The notes under the pieces were generated by a model. That model was not told the origin of the DNA. It searched no databases and was given only the letters and a program-made list of their open reading frames with translations. From Clostridiales bacterium (lineage in GTDB: Bacteria > Bacillota > Clostridia > Oscillospirales > Acutalibacteraceae), in NCBI GenBank assembly GCA_021202245.1, contig JAJQDK010000099.1, positions 1 to 13,861 of the forward strand: a stretch of DNA of 13,861 bases, given 5' to 3'. The position numbers and the translations under genes are program-made. Below, piece by piece: positions 1-7,964 of this stretch (position 1 is its first letter; each line of letters starts with the position of its first letter).

Positions 1-165
1 AAAATGGCACAACTCCTTAAGTTGACGACATTGCCTTATCAAGGGAATACCCCTACAAGGTTGATAGTAAATATACGCTTGTAAACAGTGATATATGTAA
101 GATATAATTATACCGTTTGCTTTGCGTTATTTTGAGCTGAAAGTAAATCATCTCAGCTAATATTC
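1..165. other. Left-edge segment without an assignable gene
   Basis: No gene is identifiable. One short open stretch on the plus strand starts at the left edge (ATG at 4-6) and stops at 91-93, giving 26 residues that I do not recognise. It could be the tail of a longer gene or the edge of a dispersed element, but no terminal inverted repeat, target duplication or transposase motif is visible. An imperfect hairpin, AGCTGA (135-140) against TCAGCT (153-158), lies just upstream of the ppa promoter and has no U-tract, so I do not call it a terminator. Confidence 0.3.
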
Positions 166-194
166 TTGACATTATCTCAAGCTTTCTTTATAAT
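166..194 (+). promoter_or_regulatory. Sigma-A promoter of ppa
   Basis: TTGACA at 166-171 and TATAAT at 189-194 are separated by exactly 17 bp, a perfect match to the vegetative consensus. The expected start near 201 leaves a leader of about 40 nt before the ppa ribosome site AAGGGTG (231-237). It predicts strong constitutive expression, as fits a housekeeping pyrophosphatase. Confidence 0.88.
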
Positions 195-242
195 TAAAAG
201 GTAAGAGGTTTTCCTCGATTAAGCTGAAGCAAGGGTGATTTT

Positions 243-779
243 ATGAATATTTGGCACGATATTTCTCCAAAGAGAATTACGGCGGATGTGTTTTATGCCG
301 TAATTGAAATTTCAAAGGGCGGCAAAAACAAGTATGAGCTTGACAAGGAAACGGGATATTTAAAGCTTGACCGTGTTTTGTTTACTTCAACTCATTATCC
401 TGCAAATTACGGTTTTATTCCCCATACATTTGCCGACGACGGCGACCCGCTCGATGTTTTGGTGCTTTGCAGTGAAACAATTCAGCCTATGACGCTTGTT
501 GAGTGCAAGCCTATCGGCGTTTTGAATATGATTGACAATGACAGCAGCGACGAAAAAATTATTGCCGTTCCCGTCAATGACCCGAACTATAACGGCTATT
601 CCGACATCAAGGATCTTCCCAAGCATTACTTTGAAGAAATCAAGCATTTCTTCCAGGTGTACAAGTCGCTTGAGGACGACAAGGTGACGTCGGTTACCGA
701 GATAAGCGGCGTCAAAAAGGCTAAGGAAGTTATTAAAAAGTCAATGGATTGCTATATCCGTGATTTCCAGATGGCGTAA
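243..779 (+). CDS. ppa: Inorganic pyrophosphatase, family I
   Basis: This cytoplasmic enzyme hydrolyses pyrophosphate to two phosphates and so pulls nucleic acid, protein and activated-sugar synthesis forward. At 178 residues it has the usual length of bacterial family I enzymes. The metal-binding signature DDGDPLD is at residues 65-71 (D66, D68, D71), with D98, D103 and K105 in the second metal loop. Other active-site positions known from the E. coli enzyme are also present: E22, K30, E32, R44, Y56, Y140 and K141. The start is set by AAGGGTG at 231-237, five bases before the ATG. It is the first gene behind a perfect-consensus promoter, and the acetyltransferase gene follows 12 bp after its stop, so the two are probably co-transcribed. 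Nothing is missing or unusual. Confidence 0.97.
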   Translation: MNIWHDISPKRITADVFYAVIEISKGGKNKYELDKETGYLKLDRVLFTSTHYPANYGFIPHTFADDGDPLDVLVLCSETIQPMTLVECKPIGVLNMIDNDSSDEKIIAVPVNDPNYNGYSDIKDLPKHYFEEIKHFFQVYKSLEDDKVTSVTEISGVKKAKEVIKKSMDCYIRDFQMA

Positions 780-791
780 TTCGGAGGAAAA

Positions 792-1364
792 ATGACTGAA
801 AAAGAAAAAATGCTTTCGGGCGAGCCCTATCGGGACGATGAGGAGCTTAAGAACGGTCTTGACAGGGCTAAGGATTTGTGCCTTGAATTTAACAACACTA
901 AATTATCCTATAAAGAAAAATGCGGCGAGCTGATTCGCAAAATTGTCGGCAAGGTCGGCGAAAAGGTTTGGGTGACTGCTCCGTTTTGGTGTGACTACGG
1001 ATCAAACATTGAACTGGGAGATTATTTCTATTCTAATCATAATTTGGTTATTCTCGATTGCGGAAAGGCTACCTTCGGCAAAAACTGCTTTGTCGGACCC
1101 AACTGCGGTTTTTATGCGGTCGGCCACTCCATAGACAGCGAGGAAAGAAATCAGGGCGTTCAGTACGCCTATCCCATTACCGTGGGCGATAATGTGTGGT
1201 TCGGCGGCGGAGTAAACGTCTTGTCGGGAGTTACAATCGGCAGCAATGTTGTAATCGGCGCAGGTTCGCTTGTGAATAAGGACATTCCGTCAAATGTTGT
1301 TGCGGCAGGAAATCCGTGCAGGGTAATAAGGCCGATAACCGATGATGACAGGATGTTTAAATAA
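792..1364 (+). CDS. Maltose/galactoside-type sugar O-acetyltransferase
   Basis: This is a left-handed beta-helix (hexapeptide repeat) acetyltransferase of the LacA/Maa/NodL group, which moves acetyl from acetyl-CoA to a hydroxyl of a sugar. The N-terminal Maa-type cap is at about residues 5-60 (starting EKEKMLSGEPYR), followed by I/V/L-G-x-x hexapeptide coils from about residue 70 to 180. The catalytic histidine is most likely H112 in the YAVGHSID stretch, and the C-terminal AAGNPCRVIR is the usual CoA-side ending. The length of 190 is normal. The ribosome site GGAGG at 783-787 is four bases before the ATG. It sits 12 bp after ppa and probably shares its transcript. The true acceptor sugar cannot be read from the sequence; related enzymes often act in detoxification of spare sugars or in surface-glycan modification. 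Confidence 0.92.
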   Translation: MTEKEKMLSGEPYRDDEELKNGLDRAKDLCLEFNNTKLSYKEKCGELIRKIVGKVGEKVWVTAPFWCDYGSNIELGDYFYSNHNLVILDCGKATFGKNCFVGPNCGFYAVGHSIDSEERNQGVQYAYPITVGDNVWFGGGVNVLSGVTIGSNVVIGAGSLVNKDIPSNVVAAGNPCRVIRPITDDDRMFK

Positions 1365-1400
1365 AAAACAAAAAGGGGACTGAACAGCCCCTTGATTTGT
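1365..1400. terminator. Hairpin terminator between acetyltransferase and minus-strand gene
   Basis: GGGG (1375-1378) pairs with CCCC (1388-1391), extended by flanking AA/TT and an inner CT/AG. Read on the minus strand the stem is followed by a long U-rich run (complement of 1365-1374), so it is a good intrinsic terminator for the four-cysteine gene that ends at 1463. On the plus strand the tail is only TTGATTTGT, so it is weaker there, but it also sits directly after the acetyltransferase stop and may serve both. Confidence 0.75.
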
Positions 1401-1421
1401 ATATGTATTTTTGTTTAATAT

Positions 1422-1443
1422 ATATCCGCTGCATATCCGCTGC
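1422..1443. repeat. Perfect 11-bp tandem duplication
   Basis: The 11-mer ATATCCGCTGC occurs twice back to back (1422-1432 and 1433-1443) in the 3' region between the terminator and the four-cysteine gene. It is probably a simple slippage duplication with no visible function. Confidence 0.8.
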
Positions 1444-1462
1444 GATACATAATATTAACAGA

Positions 1463-1669
1463 CTACAGAACAAAATCGTCCTTTGCGTAGCTGCTTGTGA
1501 ATTTTATATTTTTGGGAATTCTCAGCAGAGGGTCATACTTAAATGATCTGCACTTTCCCTTTTGGATTCGCTTGTTTTTTGTGCACACGGCAAAGTCGTT
1601 TTCAAAAACGGCGTTTTCACAGTAGGCGCAGTCGGGATTGATATTTTGTCCGAATAATTTATTTTTCAT
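1463..1669 (-). CDS. Small four-cysteine protein, function unknown
   Basis: This is a 68-residue cytoplasmic protein with no signal peptide or membrane segment. It has CxxC near residues 14-17 (CAYC) followed by two single cysteines (AVC and GKC), a spacing that suggests a small zinc-binding fold, and many lysines. I choose the ATG at 1669 because the ribosome site GGTGA lies seven bases upstream of it. An in-frame ATG at 1705 would add 12 residues but lies inside the hairpin-rich leader and has no ribosome site. It is transcribed on its own from the promoter at 1735-1763 and terminated at about 1365-1393. I recall similar small Cys-motif proteins in Clostridia but cannot give a function; metal binding is an inference from cysteine spacing alone. 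Confidence 0.75.
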   Translation of the reverse strand: MKNKLFGQNINPDCAYCENAVFENDFAVCTKNKRIQKGKCRSFKYDPLLRIPKNIKFTSSYAKDDFVL

Positions 1670-1684
1670 TTTGTCACCACGTTT

Positions 1685-1718
1685 TTGCTTAAATAAGCAA
1701 AGCAAGCTGCCCTTGCTT
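1685..1718 (-). promoter_or_regulatory. Tandem hairpins in the leader of the four-cysteine gene
   Basis: Read on the minus strand, the leader contains AAGCAAG/CTTGCTT (1718-1712 with 1706-1700, five-base loop) followed directly by TTGCTTA/TAAGCAA (1700-1694 with 1691-1685, two-base spacer). The repeat TTGCTTAAAT occurs on the plus strand at 1685-1694 and 1713-1722, so the arms can also pair in other ways. The second hairpin ends close to the ribosome site. Confidence 0.5.
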
Positions 1719-1734
1719 AAATTTATTTAAATAT

Positions 1735-1763
1735 ATTATAGCACTGCAAAAGCCGTCTTTCAA
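1735..1763 (-). promoter_or_regulatory. Sigma-A promoter of the four-cysteine gene
   Basis: On the minus strand TTGAAA (1763-1758) and TATAAT (1740-1735) are 17 bp apart, five of six and six of six matches to consensus. The predicted start near 1728 gives a leader of about 58 nt that contains both hairpins described at 1685-1718. Confidence 0.8.
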
Positions 1764-1837
1764 GCTTAATATTTGTAAATTTCGGCTCACAGCTTTCACA
1801 TATCAAATATTTTCAATCTATTTTCGGAGGTTTTCAG

Positions 1838-2668
1838 GTGGATTTTTCATCAAAGTTTATGACTCTCAACAATGCGGACGGCGTTCCCTATCTTACGTAT
1901 AATTCTTTATCAGAAATAAAATTTATAAATCACGCTTTTTCCACCCGTCTCGGCGGAGTGTCAGTGGGAGAGTTTGAGTCGATGAATTTGGCTTTTAATC
2001 GTGGCGATAATCCCGACAATGTAACGGAAAATTACAGGAGAATTTGCGCAAGCGCCGGCTTTGATTACGAAAGTCTGACCGCTTCATCGCAGGACCACAA
2101 CACCTTTGTGCGTGCCGTAACGGTTGAAAACAGAGGCGTCGGTATTTACAAGCCCAAGGACATTCAAAGCGTTGACGCCCTTATCACAAATGAAAGCGGC
2201 GTAACCCTCGTAACCTATTATGCCGACTGCACTCCGCTTTTCTTTGTCGATACAAATAAAAGGGCTGTCGGACTTGCCCACGCCGGCTGGAGAGGTACGG
2301 TGGGCAGAATAGGGGAAAGTGTTGTCAAAAAAATGACCGAGCTTTACGGAACAGACCCGGGCGATATCATTGCCGCCGTCGGTCCGGCAATTTCAAAGTG
2401 CTGCTATGAGGTTGATTTGCTCTGCGCCGAAAATTTTCTTGCGCTTGATGACCTTGACCCGTCAAAATTTGTTTTTCCGAAGGAAAACGGAAAATATATG
2501 ATTGATTTGCTTGAAGCAAACCGTCAGATACTTGTTTCAGCAGGAGTTAAGCCTGATAATATCACAATTTCGGACATTTGCACAAACTGCAGCAGCTCCC
2601 TTTTGTGGAGTCACCGTGCAACCAAGGGGCACAGAGGAACAATGAGTGCGTTTATGTGCATTAAGTAA
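1838..2668 (+). CDS. pgeF: PgeF/YfiH family (laccase-domain) protein
   Basis: This 276-residue protein belongs to the YfiH family. Members were first described as polyphenol oxidoreductases, later as purine nucleoside phosphorylases, and E. coli PgeF removes wrongly inserted L-serine from peptidoglycan precursors. The diagnostic metal/active-site triad is visible: H87 (SSQDHNTFV), C131 (YADCTPLFF) and H148 (AHAGWRGT). Other family blocks are FSTRLGGVS near residue 34, NLAFNRGDNP near 50, GPAISKCCYEV and a C-terminal CTNCSSSLLWSHRA. The start is GTG at 1838 because CGGAGG at 1825-1830 is seven bases upstream and no ATG is better placed. No convincing promoter is visible in the divergent region. 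It converges on the pseudouridine synthase gene with only 25 bp between their stops. The exact substrate in this organism is unknown. Confidence 0.93.
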   Translation: MDFSSKFMTLNNADGVPYLTYNSLSEIKFINHAFSTRLGGVSVGEFESMNLAFNRGDNPDNVTENYRRICASAGFDYESLTASSQDHNTFVRAVTVENRGVGIYKPKDIQSVDALITNESGVTLVTYYADCTPLFFVDTNKRAVGLAHAGWRGTVGRIGESVVKKMTELYGTDPGDIIAAVGPAISKCCYEVDLLCAENFLALDDLDPSKFVFPKENGKYMIDLLEANRQILVSAGVKPDNITISDICTNCSSSLLWSHRATKGHRGTMSAFMCIK

Positions 2669-2693
2669 CCTTAAAGCGGCGGCGTTTTGTATC

Positions 2694-3656
2694 TCAGGCT
2701 AAGGAAATATGATTATTCTTTGCAAACCATACATCTCTAACCGTGAATTCACGTCCGTTTAGGTAATTCAAAATTCCTGCGTCGCTTTTAAAGTTAAAAA
2801 TCAGCTTGTAGCTGTACAGCGCCTGATACTTTAGGTTATCGGGCGCCTTTTTGCTTTTTCCGTACTTTGTATCTCCCGCAAGAGGATGCCCGACAGACGC
2901 CATATGCGCCCTTATTTGATGCGTTCTGCCCGTGAGTAAATCTATATCGAGCAGGCTGATTTTGCCGTCGTAATCAAGCACGGTGTATTTTGTCCTGATT
3001 TCCTTGGCGCCCTCGGTCGGCTTTTTATGCATGGTCACCTTATTTTTGCTTTCATTTTTAGTTATGTATCCGTGCAGAATATCGCAGTCCTTTTTCGGCT
3101 TGCCGTACACAAGGCACAAATAATGCTTTTTAAGCTCTCTTGTTTTCATTTTTGCGTTTAAAATTCTCAGGCTTTCGGCATTTTTGGCTGCAATAACAAT
3201 TCCGCCGGTGTTTCTGTCTATTCTGTTTACGAGCGCCGGAGCAAAGGCTTTTTCGGTTTTGGGATTATATTCTCCTTTATCATACATATAGTGGTGTACA
3301 CGGGAGATAAGCGAGTCAAAATGATAATTTTTGTCGGGATGAACAATAATGCCCGGCTTTTTGTCTATTAAAATGATATTGTCATCCTCGTATACTATAT
3401 CGAGCTTCTTGGGCGCTTTCAAAAACTCGTAGCTTTCCTTTTCGTCGTTTTCAAAAAACTCATCCTTAATATAAAACGTCAAAACATCGCCCTCGCACAG
3501 CATTGCGTTAATATCGCATTTTTTGCCGTTGAGCTTGATACATTTTTTTCTGATATATTTATACATAAGCGATTTGGGCAGAGTTTTAAACCTTTTTTGC
3601 AAAAATTTGTCAAGCCGCTGCCCGGAATCATTCTTTTTAATTTCCACTGTTCTCAT
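2694..3656 (-). CDS. RluA-family RNA pseudouridine synthase
   Basis: This enzyme isomerises specific uridines in rRNA (or tRNA) to pseudouridine. It has 320 residues, with an N-terminal S4 RNA-binding domain (about 10-62, GQRLDKFLQKRF), then the catalytic domain with VYEDDNIILIDKKPG near 88-102 and the catalytic aspartate D147 in RIDRNTGG. A later GRTHQIRAHMASVGHPLAGD block is the usual family motif. The canonical HRLDxxTSG is here NRIDRNTGG, a variant I associate with a clostridial subgroup; the key aspartate is kept. I prefer the ATG at 3656, with GAGG seven bases upstream, over an in-frame ATG at 3695 that has no ribosome site and lies in a leader hairpin. It has its own promoter at 3730-3758. 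The target site cannot be read from sequence (RluC-, RluD- and YlyB-like enzymes look similar). Confidence 0.93.
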   Translation of the reverse strand: MRTVEIKKNDSGQRLDKFLQKRFKTLPKSLMYKYIRKKCIKLNGKKCDINAMLCEGDVLTFYIKDEFFENDEKESYEFLKAPKKLDIVYEDDNIILIDKKPGIIVHPDKNYHFDSLISRVHHYMYDKGEYNPKTEKAFAPALVNRIDRNTGGIVIAAKNAESLRILNAKMKTRELKKHYLCLVYGKPKKDCDILHGYITKNESKNKVTMHKKPTEGAKEIRTKYTVLDYDGKISLLDIDLLTGRTHQIRAHMASVGHPLAGDTKYGKSKKAPDNLKYQALYSYKLIFNFKSDAGILNYLNGREFTVRDVWFAKNNHISLA

Positions 3657-3670
3657 TACATTACCTCGCC

Positions 3671-3704
3671 GCAGCCCGTGCTTATTCAAACGCATTTCGG
3701 CTGC
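3671..3704 (-). promoter_or_regulatory. Leader hairpin upstream of the pseudouridine synthase
   Basis: GCAGCC (3671-3676) pairs with GGCTGC (3699-3704), with a possible inner TGC/GCA pairing. The hairpin lies in the 5' untranslated region between the promoter and the ribosome site of the minus-strand gene. It has no U-tract, so it is not a terminator; it may affect ribosome access or mRNA stability. Confidence 0.45.
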
Positions 3705-3729
3705 ATCGTTTTATTCGTCAGCTAAAATA

Positions 3730-3758
3730 ATATTATCCTAAATCCATTCAAAATTCAA
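3730..3758 (-). promoter_or_regulatory. Sigma-A promoter of the pseudouridine synthase gene
   Basis: On the minus strand TTGAAT (3758-3753) and TAATAT (3735-3730) are separated by 17 bp. Each hexamer keeps the most conserved bases (TTGA; TA...T). The predicted start is near 3723, giving a leader of about 65 nt. Confidence 0.6.
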
Positions 3759-3812
3759 CCCGTATTATTCACACAATTTATTTTTATGTATAGACTGTTA
3801 AAGGGTGATACG

Positions 3813-3956
3813 ATGAGATACCATTCACAAGGCGTAAATTCGGCAATTTGCTTTGGGCTGGGACTTCTCACAGCCACGCTGCTGCCGACCGATTGGGTAC
3901 TTATTGTAGCAGCCGGAGCGCTTGTAGCAGTCAGCATTTCTTGTGTACGGAGGTAA
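3813..3956 (+). CDS. 47-residue hydrophobic membrane protein upstream of spoVM
   Basis: This is a very small gene with a clear ribosome site (AGGGTG at 3802-3807, five bases before ATG). The protein starts MRYHSQGVNSA, then has a hydrophobic stretch at about residues 11-25, a short polar break (PTDW, 25-28), a second hydrophobic stretch at about 28-43, and ends in CVRR. It therefore looks like a helical-hairpin or two-pass membrane protein. Its stop is two bases before the spoVM ATG and the spoVM ribosome site (GGAGG, 3949-3953) lies inside its last codons, so the two are almost certainly co-transcribed and translationally coupled. That context suggests a role at the forespore or mother-cell membrane during sporulation; this is inference, since I do not recognise a named family. 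No convincing sporulation promoter is seen upstream. Confidence 0.75.
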   Translation: MRYHSQGVNSAICFGLGLLTATLLPTDWVLIVAAGALVAVSISCVRR

Positions 3957-3958
3957 TT

Positions 3959-4045
3959 ATGAAAGTTGTACTTATTGAAAAGCCAAAATTTATTTCAGCA
4001 TTATTACGTAAAATTTACGGAATTAAAAAGGAAACACAGTCATAA
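3959..4045 (+). CDS. spoVM: Stage V sporulation protein SpoVM (spore coat anchor)
   Basis: This 28-residue protein matches SpoVM, a tiny amphipathic helix that lies in the outer forespore membrane, recognises its positive curvature and anchors the coat ATPase SpoIVA. Compared from memory with the 26-residue B. subtilis protein, it aligns without gaps from residue 1 and is identical at M1, K2, I6, P9, K10, F11, R17 and G21, with conservative hydrophobic changes at 12, 15, 16 and 19. I6, P9 and R17 are positions known to matter for localisation or function in B. subtilis. The C-terminus is lysine-rich (GIKKETQS). The ribosome site GGAGG (3949-3953) is five bases before the ATG and lies within the upstream 47-codon gene. 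A strong terminator follows at 4090-4130. The spoIVA and sipL genes lie 2.4 kb downstream, which supports the identification. Confidence 0.88.
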   Translation: MKVVLIEKPKFISALLRKIYGIKKETQS

Positions 4046-4089
4046 ACAAAAATTTCTTTGGTAAAAATGTATAATTTCGGAACACATAA

Positions 4090-4130
4090 GATGTGCATAG
4101 TGATGAAAAACTATGCACATCCTATTTTTT
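4090..4130 (+). terminator. Strong intrinsic terminator after spoVM
   Basis: A perfect 12-bp stem, GATGTGCATAGT (4090-4101) with ACTATGCACATC (4110-4121), has an eight-base loop and is followed by CTATTTTTT. It closes the small spoVM operon. The -35 of the next gene begins immediately after its U-tract. Confidence 0.92.
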
Positions 4131-4131
4131 G

Positions 4132-4160
4132 TTGTTTTCTAAACAAAAAAATAATATAAT
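4132..4160 (+). promoter_or_regulatory. Likely promoter of the dockerin-protein gene
   Basis: TATAAT at 4155-4160 is a perfect -10. TTGTTT at 4132-4137 is 17 bp upstream but matches only the TTG of a -35, so the promoter may be modest or need an activator. The predicted start near 4167 coincides with the first base of the paired leader structure at 4170, which supports the call. Confidence 0.6.
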
Positions 4161-4166
4161 ATAACT

Positions 4167-4260
4167 GACAAGCAGTGCTTACTTAGTATAACTTAGGGAA
4201 GAGCCCTTTTTGAATTAAGTATCCGCTGATTTCAAATCGGCGCTTACTGCTTACTTAAAA
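4167..4260 (+). promoter_or_regulatory. Folded 5' leader of the dockerin-protein gene, class unknown
   Basis: The leader can form a closed three-way structure: an outer stem AAGCAGT (4170-4176) with ACTGCTT (4246-4252), a small hairpin AGGG (4195-4198) with CCCT (4204-4207), and a hairpin CGCTGAT (4224-4230) with ATCGGCG (4236-4242) that includes a G-U pair. A direct repeat GCTTACTTA occurs just inside the 5' arm (4177-4185) and overlapping the 3' arm (4249-4257). The ribosome site AGGAGG (4266-4271) follows 13 bases later. The arrangement resembles a riboswitch-like or protein-binding leader, but it does not match a class I can name. Confidence 0.5.
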
Positions 4261-4284
4261 TTTTTAGGAGGTTTAATATTAACT

Positions 4285-6239
4285 ATGAAAAGCACAAAAA
4301 AGTCATAAGCGTTTTACTATCCGCGCTTATGCTCACAAGCTGCCTAACCGTGGCATTTTTTACTGCCGATGCAGCATCAAACAGTGAGCTTACGAGCTAT
4401 TATTCCACAAACGGCACGGGCTGCGGCGTAGAAAAAACAATCACTGTTGACGACAGCATTTCCGATTGGGACAGCTCAATGCTGATTGCGCAGGGCACCG
4501 CAAACGACGACCCCCGTGTATATCGTCCGAACTCAATGTATGAGGTTCCGATTGATATGTATTCTCTTTATGCAGCTTACGATGATGATAATCTCTATCT
4601 GATGTGGGAAATGACCAATGTGCAGGATGTTGTTGCGCCTAACGATGACTATCCGCTCTCACAGGGCATACTTTATCAGACGATGAACGTACCCTTCTTC
4701 ATTGCCATAGATACCGGTGATTCAAGCACGGCAATCGGCAATGACGGTCAGCTTACAACCGGAGGTACAATTTGGGATTCCGGCATTACAATTTCGGAGA
4801 GCTTTAACCGTCTTATTGCCATTTCCACCAACGGCGCAAACGGTCCGTTTGTATACGGCGGCAGCAGCTCGGGCTTGAATGCAATCGAGATTTACAATTC
4901 CTCCACATCCGGAATTGAATTCGGATACGGCGTGGGCATACTTGAAAGCTCCATCTACGGAATTAACGGTGGATACGGAGAATACAATAACCGCTTAGTC
5001 GGCGATATGTGTGATGACAGTGCCGACTGGGTTGAATTTAACTCGCTCGGACACAGCAGCTCCACAATGGATTTCCACTATGAGATGTCTATTCCGCTCG
5101 ATACGCTCGGAATTACAAAGAGCGATATTCAAAACACAGGTATAGGCGTTTTGACCATAGCTACAATGGGCAAATCGGGTATGGACTGCCTGCCCTATGA
5201 CCTTTCTATGAATGACAACGCAGACCTTGACGACTCGGCAGGCTCACAGGAAAATAACAGCTTTGAAAAGAGCGATGAGGATTATATTACCACAAGCTTT
5301 GCAAGAGTAGGCAAGTCCTCGGGCACAACTCAGACCACGACGGCAGCTGCGGCAACAACCGAGGCTGCAGCAACCACCGAAGCAACTCAGGCTACTACTG
5401 CAGCTCAGGCAACAACAGAAGCAACTCAAGCAACAACCGAGGCTGCGGCAACAACCACAGAGCAAACTTCGGACACGCTTACAATAAACGCAACTTCAAA
5501 TCTTTGCAGCGTAAGCTCTCTTGAGGTAGACAGCAGTGTTGACACCGTAACGGTTACATATGACCTCACCTCAAATATGAGCCTTGTAAACGGTCAGTGG
5601 GTACTCACCTATGATTCTTCAAAGCTCACACCCGTTTCGGTATCAAGCAGTCTTATGCCAAATATATCGGGCATTGTTTCTTCTCCGAGCGACGGCACAA
5701 TCAAGGGCAACTTCTCCAACGCAACCGACCCGTATGACTACACAAGCGGAATGGACTTTGTAACCGTAACCTTTAATGTTACGGGAACGGGCACGGCGAC
5801 CGTTGACCTGAATGTGGAAGAGCTTTCGGTAGGCTATATTTCAAACGACGTGCTTGTATATCAAAATGCAATTTCAAACAGCGTAGTAAACGATATTACC
5901 GGTGTTTCCGGTTTCTCGTCATACTCTGCTTCGGGAACTTCAAGAATTGAAATCGGCGAATATTCTTCATCTGCCGCCACGGAAGCAACAACAGCTGCCA
6001 CGGAAACAACAACTCAGCAGACCGAAGAAACAACCGTTGAACCCGGCGGAATTCTCAAGGGCGACGCCAACGGCGACGAAATGATTACCGTTGTTGACGC
6101 AACCTATATTCAGAAATGCGTAGTAGGCACCACAGGCTACTCAATCACCCTTGAAATAGGCGATATGGACAACAATAACACAATCACTGTAGCCGATGCA
6201 ACCTATATTCAGAAGATGGTTGTAGGCTCGGCAAGCTGA
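4285..6239 (+). CDS. Secreted carbohydrate-binding, cohesin-like and dockerin protein (frameshift at start)
   Basis: This is a large secreted protein, probably part of a cellulosome- or amylosome-like complex. Residues are counted from the in-frame ATG at 4329, which would give 636. An export signal ends near FFTADAAS (about residue 16). An all-beta module at about 30-325 starts ITVDDSISDWDSS, contains DDDNLYLMWEM, and resembles modules appended to extracellular amylases of gut Clostridia. A Thr/Ala/Glu linker follows (332-383), then a cohesin-like domain (about 384-542), a second linker, and a type I dockerin (576-634) with two calcium loops, GDANGDEMI and GDMDNNNTI, each followed by a near-identical ATYIQK helix. 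The ATG at 4285 gives only seven codons, but one missing A in 4288-4291 or 4296-4301 would join it to a complete signal peptide with KKV at its start. ATT at 4278, six bases after AGGAGG, is an alternative start. The ATG at 4329 has no ribosome site and would cut the signal peptide in half. Confidence 0.85.
5322..5470 (+). repeat. Degenerate Thr/Ala/Glu/Gln linker repeat
   Basis: The coding DNA is a mosaic of ACA/ACC/ACT, GCA/GCT and GAA/CAG codons that encodes repeated units such as ATTEATQ and ATTEAAATT. It is a flexible, probably glycosylated linker between the N-terminal binding module and the cohesin-like domain. A shorter linker of the same kind lies at about 5970-6045 before the dockerin. 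Confidence 0.8.
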
Positions 6240-6274
6240 TTTCAGCCGAAAGATAATAAATATTTACAAAGAGC

Positions 6275-6302
6275 AGCCGACGGATTTTTCCGTCGGCTTT
6301 TC
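6275..6302 (+). terminator. Intrinsic terminator after the dockerin-protein gene
   Basis: A nine-base-pair GC-rich stem, AGCCGACGG (6275-6283) with CCGTCGGCT (6290-6298), has a six-base loop and runs into a short TTTT tail. A second run of T (6310-6316) lies just beyond. It separates the secreted-protein gene from the sipL-spoIVA operon. Confidence 0.9.
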
Positions 6303-6419
6303 GTATGCCTTTTTTTCGCAAACTGTAATAATTCCTTTCTCCGAACAATATATTTTAGATATAAAGTAATCACCGCTTAAATCGGTTGCTTGCTAAAACA
6401 AAAAAAGGAGAGATAAAAT

Positions 6420-7952
6420 ATGGAATTTAATCAGGAAAACCGTTCGTTTCGCACACCTGTCACGGTGCTTGACACGGTTGCCGAACAGCTTGCAGATGTT
6501 GACCTTACTCTGCCCGATTATTGTCCGGACATTGAAAAAATACTCAAATGCACCCTTGTTCCCAAAATACAAAGCAAAAGCCTTTCGGGCGGACAACTTC
6601 AGGTAGACGGTTACTGCATTGTCAATGTTTTGTATGTGGAAAGCATAAAAAAGACGATAAGATGCTGTGAGCAGAGCGTGAATTTTTCGCAGTGCTTTTC
6701 GGTTAAAGAAACTCCGGACAACGCCGTTATTGTTACAAAAACCAAGTCGGAATACATAAACTGCAGGGCGCTCAGCCCGCGCAGACTTGTAATGCACGGA
6801 GCGTTTTCCCTGTATGCAAAGGTTTATTCGACAGCGGAGATTCAAATTTATTCGCCCGACAGCGATAAAAATGTTGAGGTCAGAAGGACTGCGGTAAGAT
6901 GTGCCGATTTAACCTCGTTTTGTCAGGAGCAGTTTAATATCTGCGAGGAGGTTTCGGTATCCGATAAGCCCGCCATAGAGTCAATACTGCGTTCCGATTT
7001 AAGCGTCAGCCTGTCCGAAACAAAGGCAGTTACCGGAAAGCTGATGATAAACGGAGAAATTAACCTGAAAATGCTGTATCTTACGGATATTGAATCAGGT
7101 GAAACAGGCAAAATCGACTACCTGCTGCCGTTCAATCAGGTTATAGACTGCGAGGGAATTGATGAAAATACAATTAACTGCGTTGCCTGCGACGTTATGT
7201 CATATGATATAAGACTGAAAAACGACGTGCTTTCGGAAAAGCCTGTTGCAACAGTCGATGTAAAGCTCTGCGTAACCGAAGAGGGCTACGTTATAAATGA
7301 CGAAACGGTAATCACCGATGCTTATTCTGTGTTTTGCGCCTCAAAGCCCGAATTTGAACAGCTTAAAATCGCCTCCGAGGTTATGCCGGCTGCACGCACC
7401 CATATGGAAAAGACTGCCGTTAAGATAGACGACGGAAAAATTTCGAGAATACTTGATATATACGCAGATTATGTCAGCGCAGAAAAGTCTTTTGATGAGG
7501 ACGGTCTGAAAATTAACGGCAAAATCAATATTTGCATACTTGCGCTAAATGAGGACAATATGCCCGTGTTTATCGAGCGTTCCGCCGATTATTCACATTC
7601 CGCATCGGTGGGTGAGGAGTTTAACGCAGCCGACTGCGTGGAAGCAAGGGCTGCGAGCATAAGCTACAGATTATCCGATGACAGCACTATAGAAATCCGT
7701 TGCGAGCTTAAAATTTCAGCTTTTGCCGTAAAATACGATACCCTAAAGGCAGTAAAGAGCGTTGAACTCTTTGAGGATAAACCGATTAAGACGGACAACT
7801 GCGCTTTAACTTTGTATTTTGCGCAAGAGGGAGAAAGCCTTTGGGATATAGCAAAATCACACAATACCCGACTTGATATACTTGCGGAGGAAAACTCAAC
7901 GGATAAACAAACGCTTGAGCATCCTCAAATGCTGCTGATTCCGAAAATATAG
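6420..7952 (+). CDS. sipL: SipL-like SpoIVA-interacting coat protein (DUF3794 and LysM)
   Basis: This 510-residue mother-cell protein is needed in Clostridia for coat assembly around the forespore. Three repeats of the DUF3794 fold can be seen: about residues 26-100 (starting DVDLTLPDYCPDIEKIL), about 180-250 and about 335-400. A C-terminal LysM domain covers about 465-510, with GESLWDIAKSHNT and a final LLIPKI. In C. difficile the LysM part of SipL binds the SpoIVA ATPase, and here spoIVA follows only 12 bp downstream in the same operon, which makes the assignment strong. GGAG at 6407-6410 is nine bases before the ATG. No signal peptide is present, as expected for a cytosolic coat protein. 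A mother-cell sigma-E promoter is expected upstream (6303-6406) but I cannot identify a good match. Confidence 0.9.
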   Translation: MEFNQENRSFRTPVTVLDTVAEQLADVDLTLPDYCPDIEKILKCTLVPKIQSKSLSGGQLQVDGYCIVNVLYVESIKKTIRCCEQSVNFSQCFSVKETPDNAVIVTKTKSEYINCRALSPRRLVMHGAFSLYAKVYSTAEIQIYSPDSDKNVEVRRTAVRCADLTSFCQEQFNICEEVSVSDKPAIESILRSDLSVSLSETKAVTGKLMINGEINLKMLYLTDIESGETGKIDYLLPFNQVIDCEGIDENTINCVACDVMSYDIRLKNDVLSEKPVATVDVKLCVTEEGYVINDETVITDAYSVFCASKPEFEQLKIASEVMPAARTHMEKTAVKIDDGKISRILDIYADYVSAEKSFDEDGLKINGKINICILALNEDNMPVFIERSADYSHSASVGEEFNAADCVEARAASISYRLSDDSTIEIRCELKISAFAVKYDTLKAVKSVELFEDKPIKTDNCALTLYFAQEGESLWDIAKSHNTRLDILAEENSTDKQTLEHPQMLLIPKI

Positions 7953-7964
7953 GGAGGAATGAAA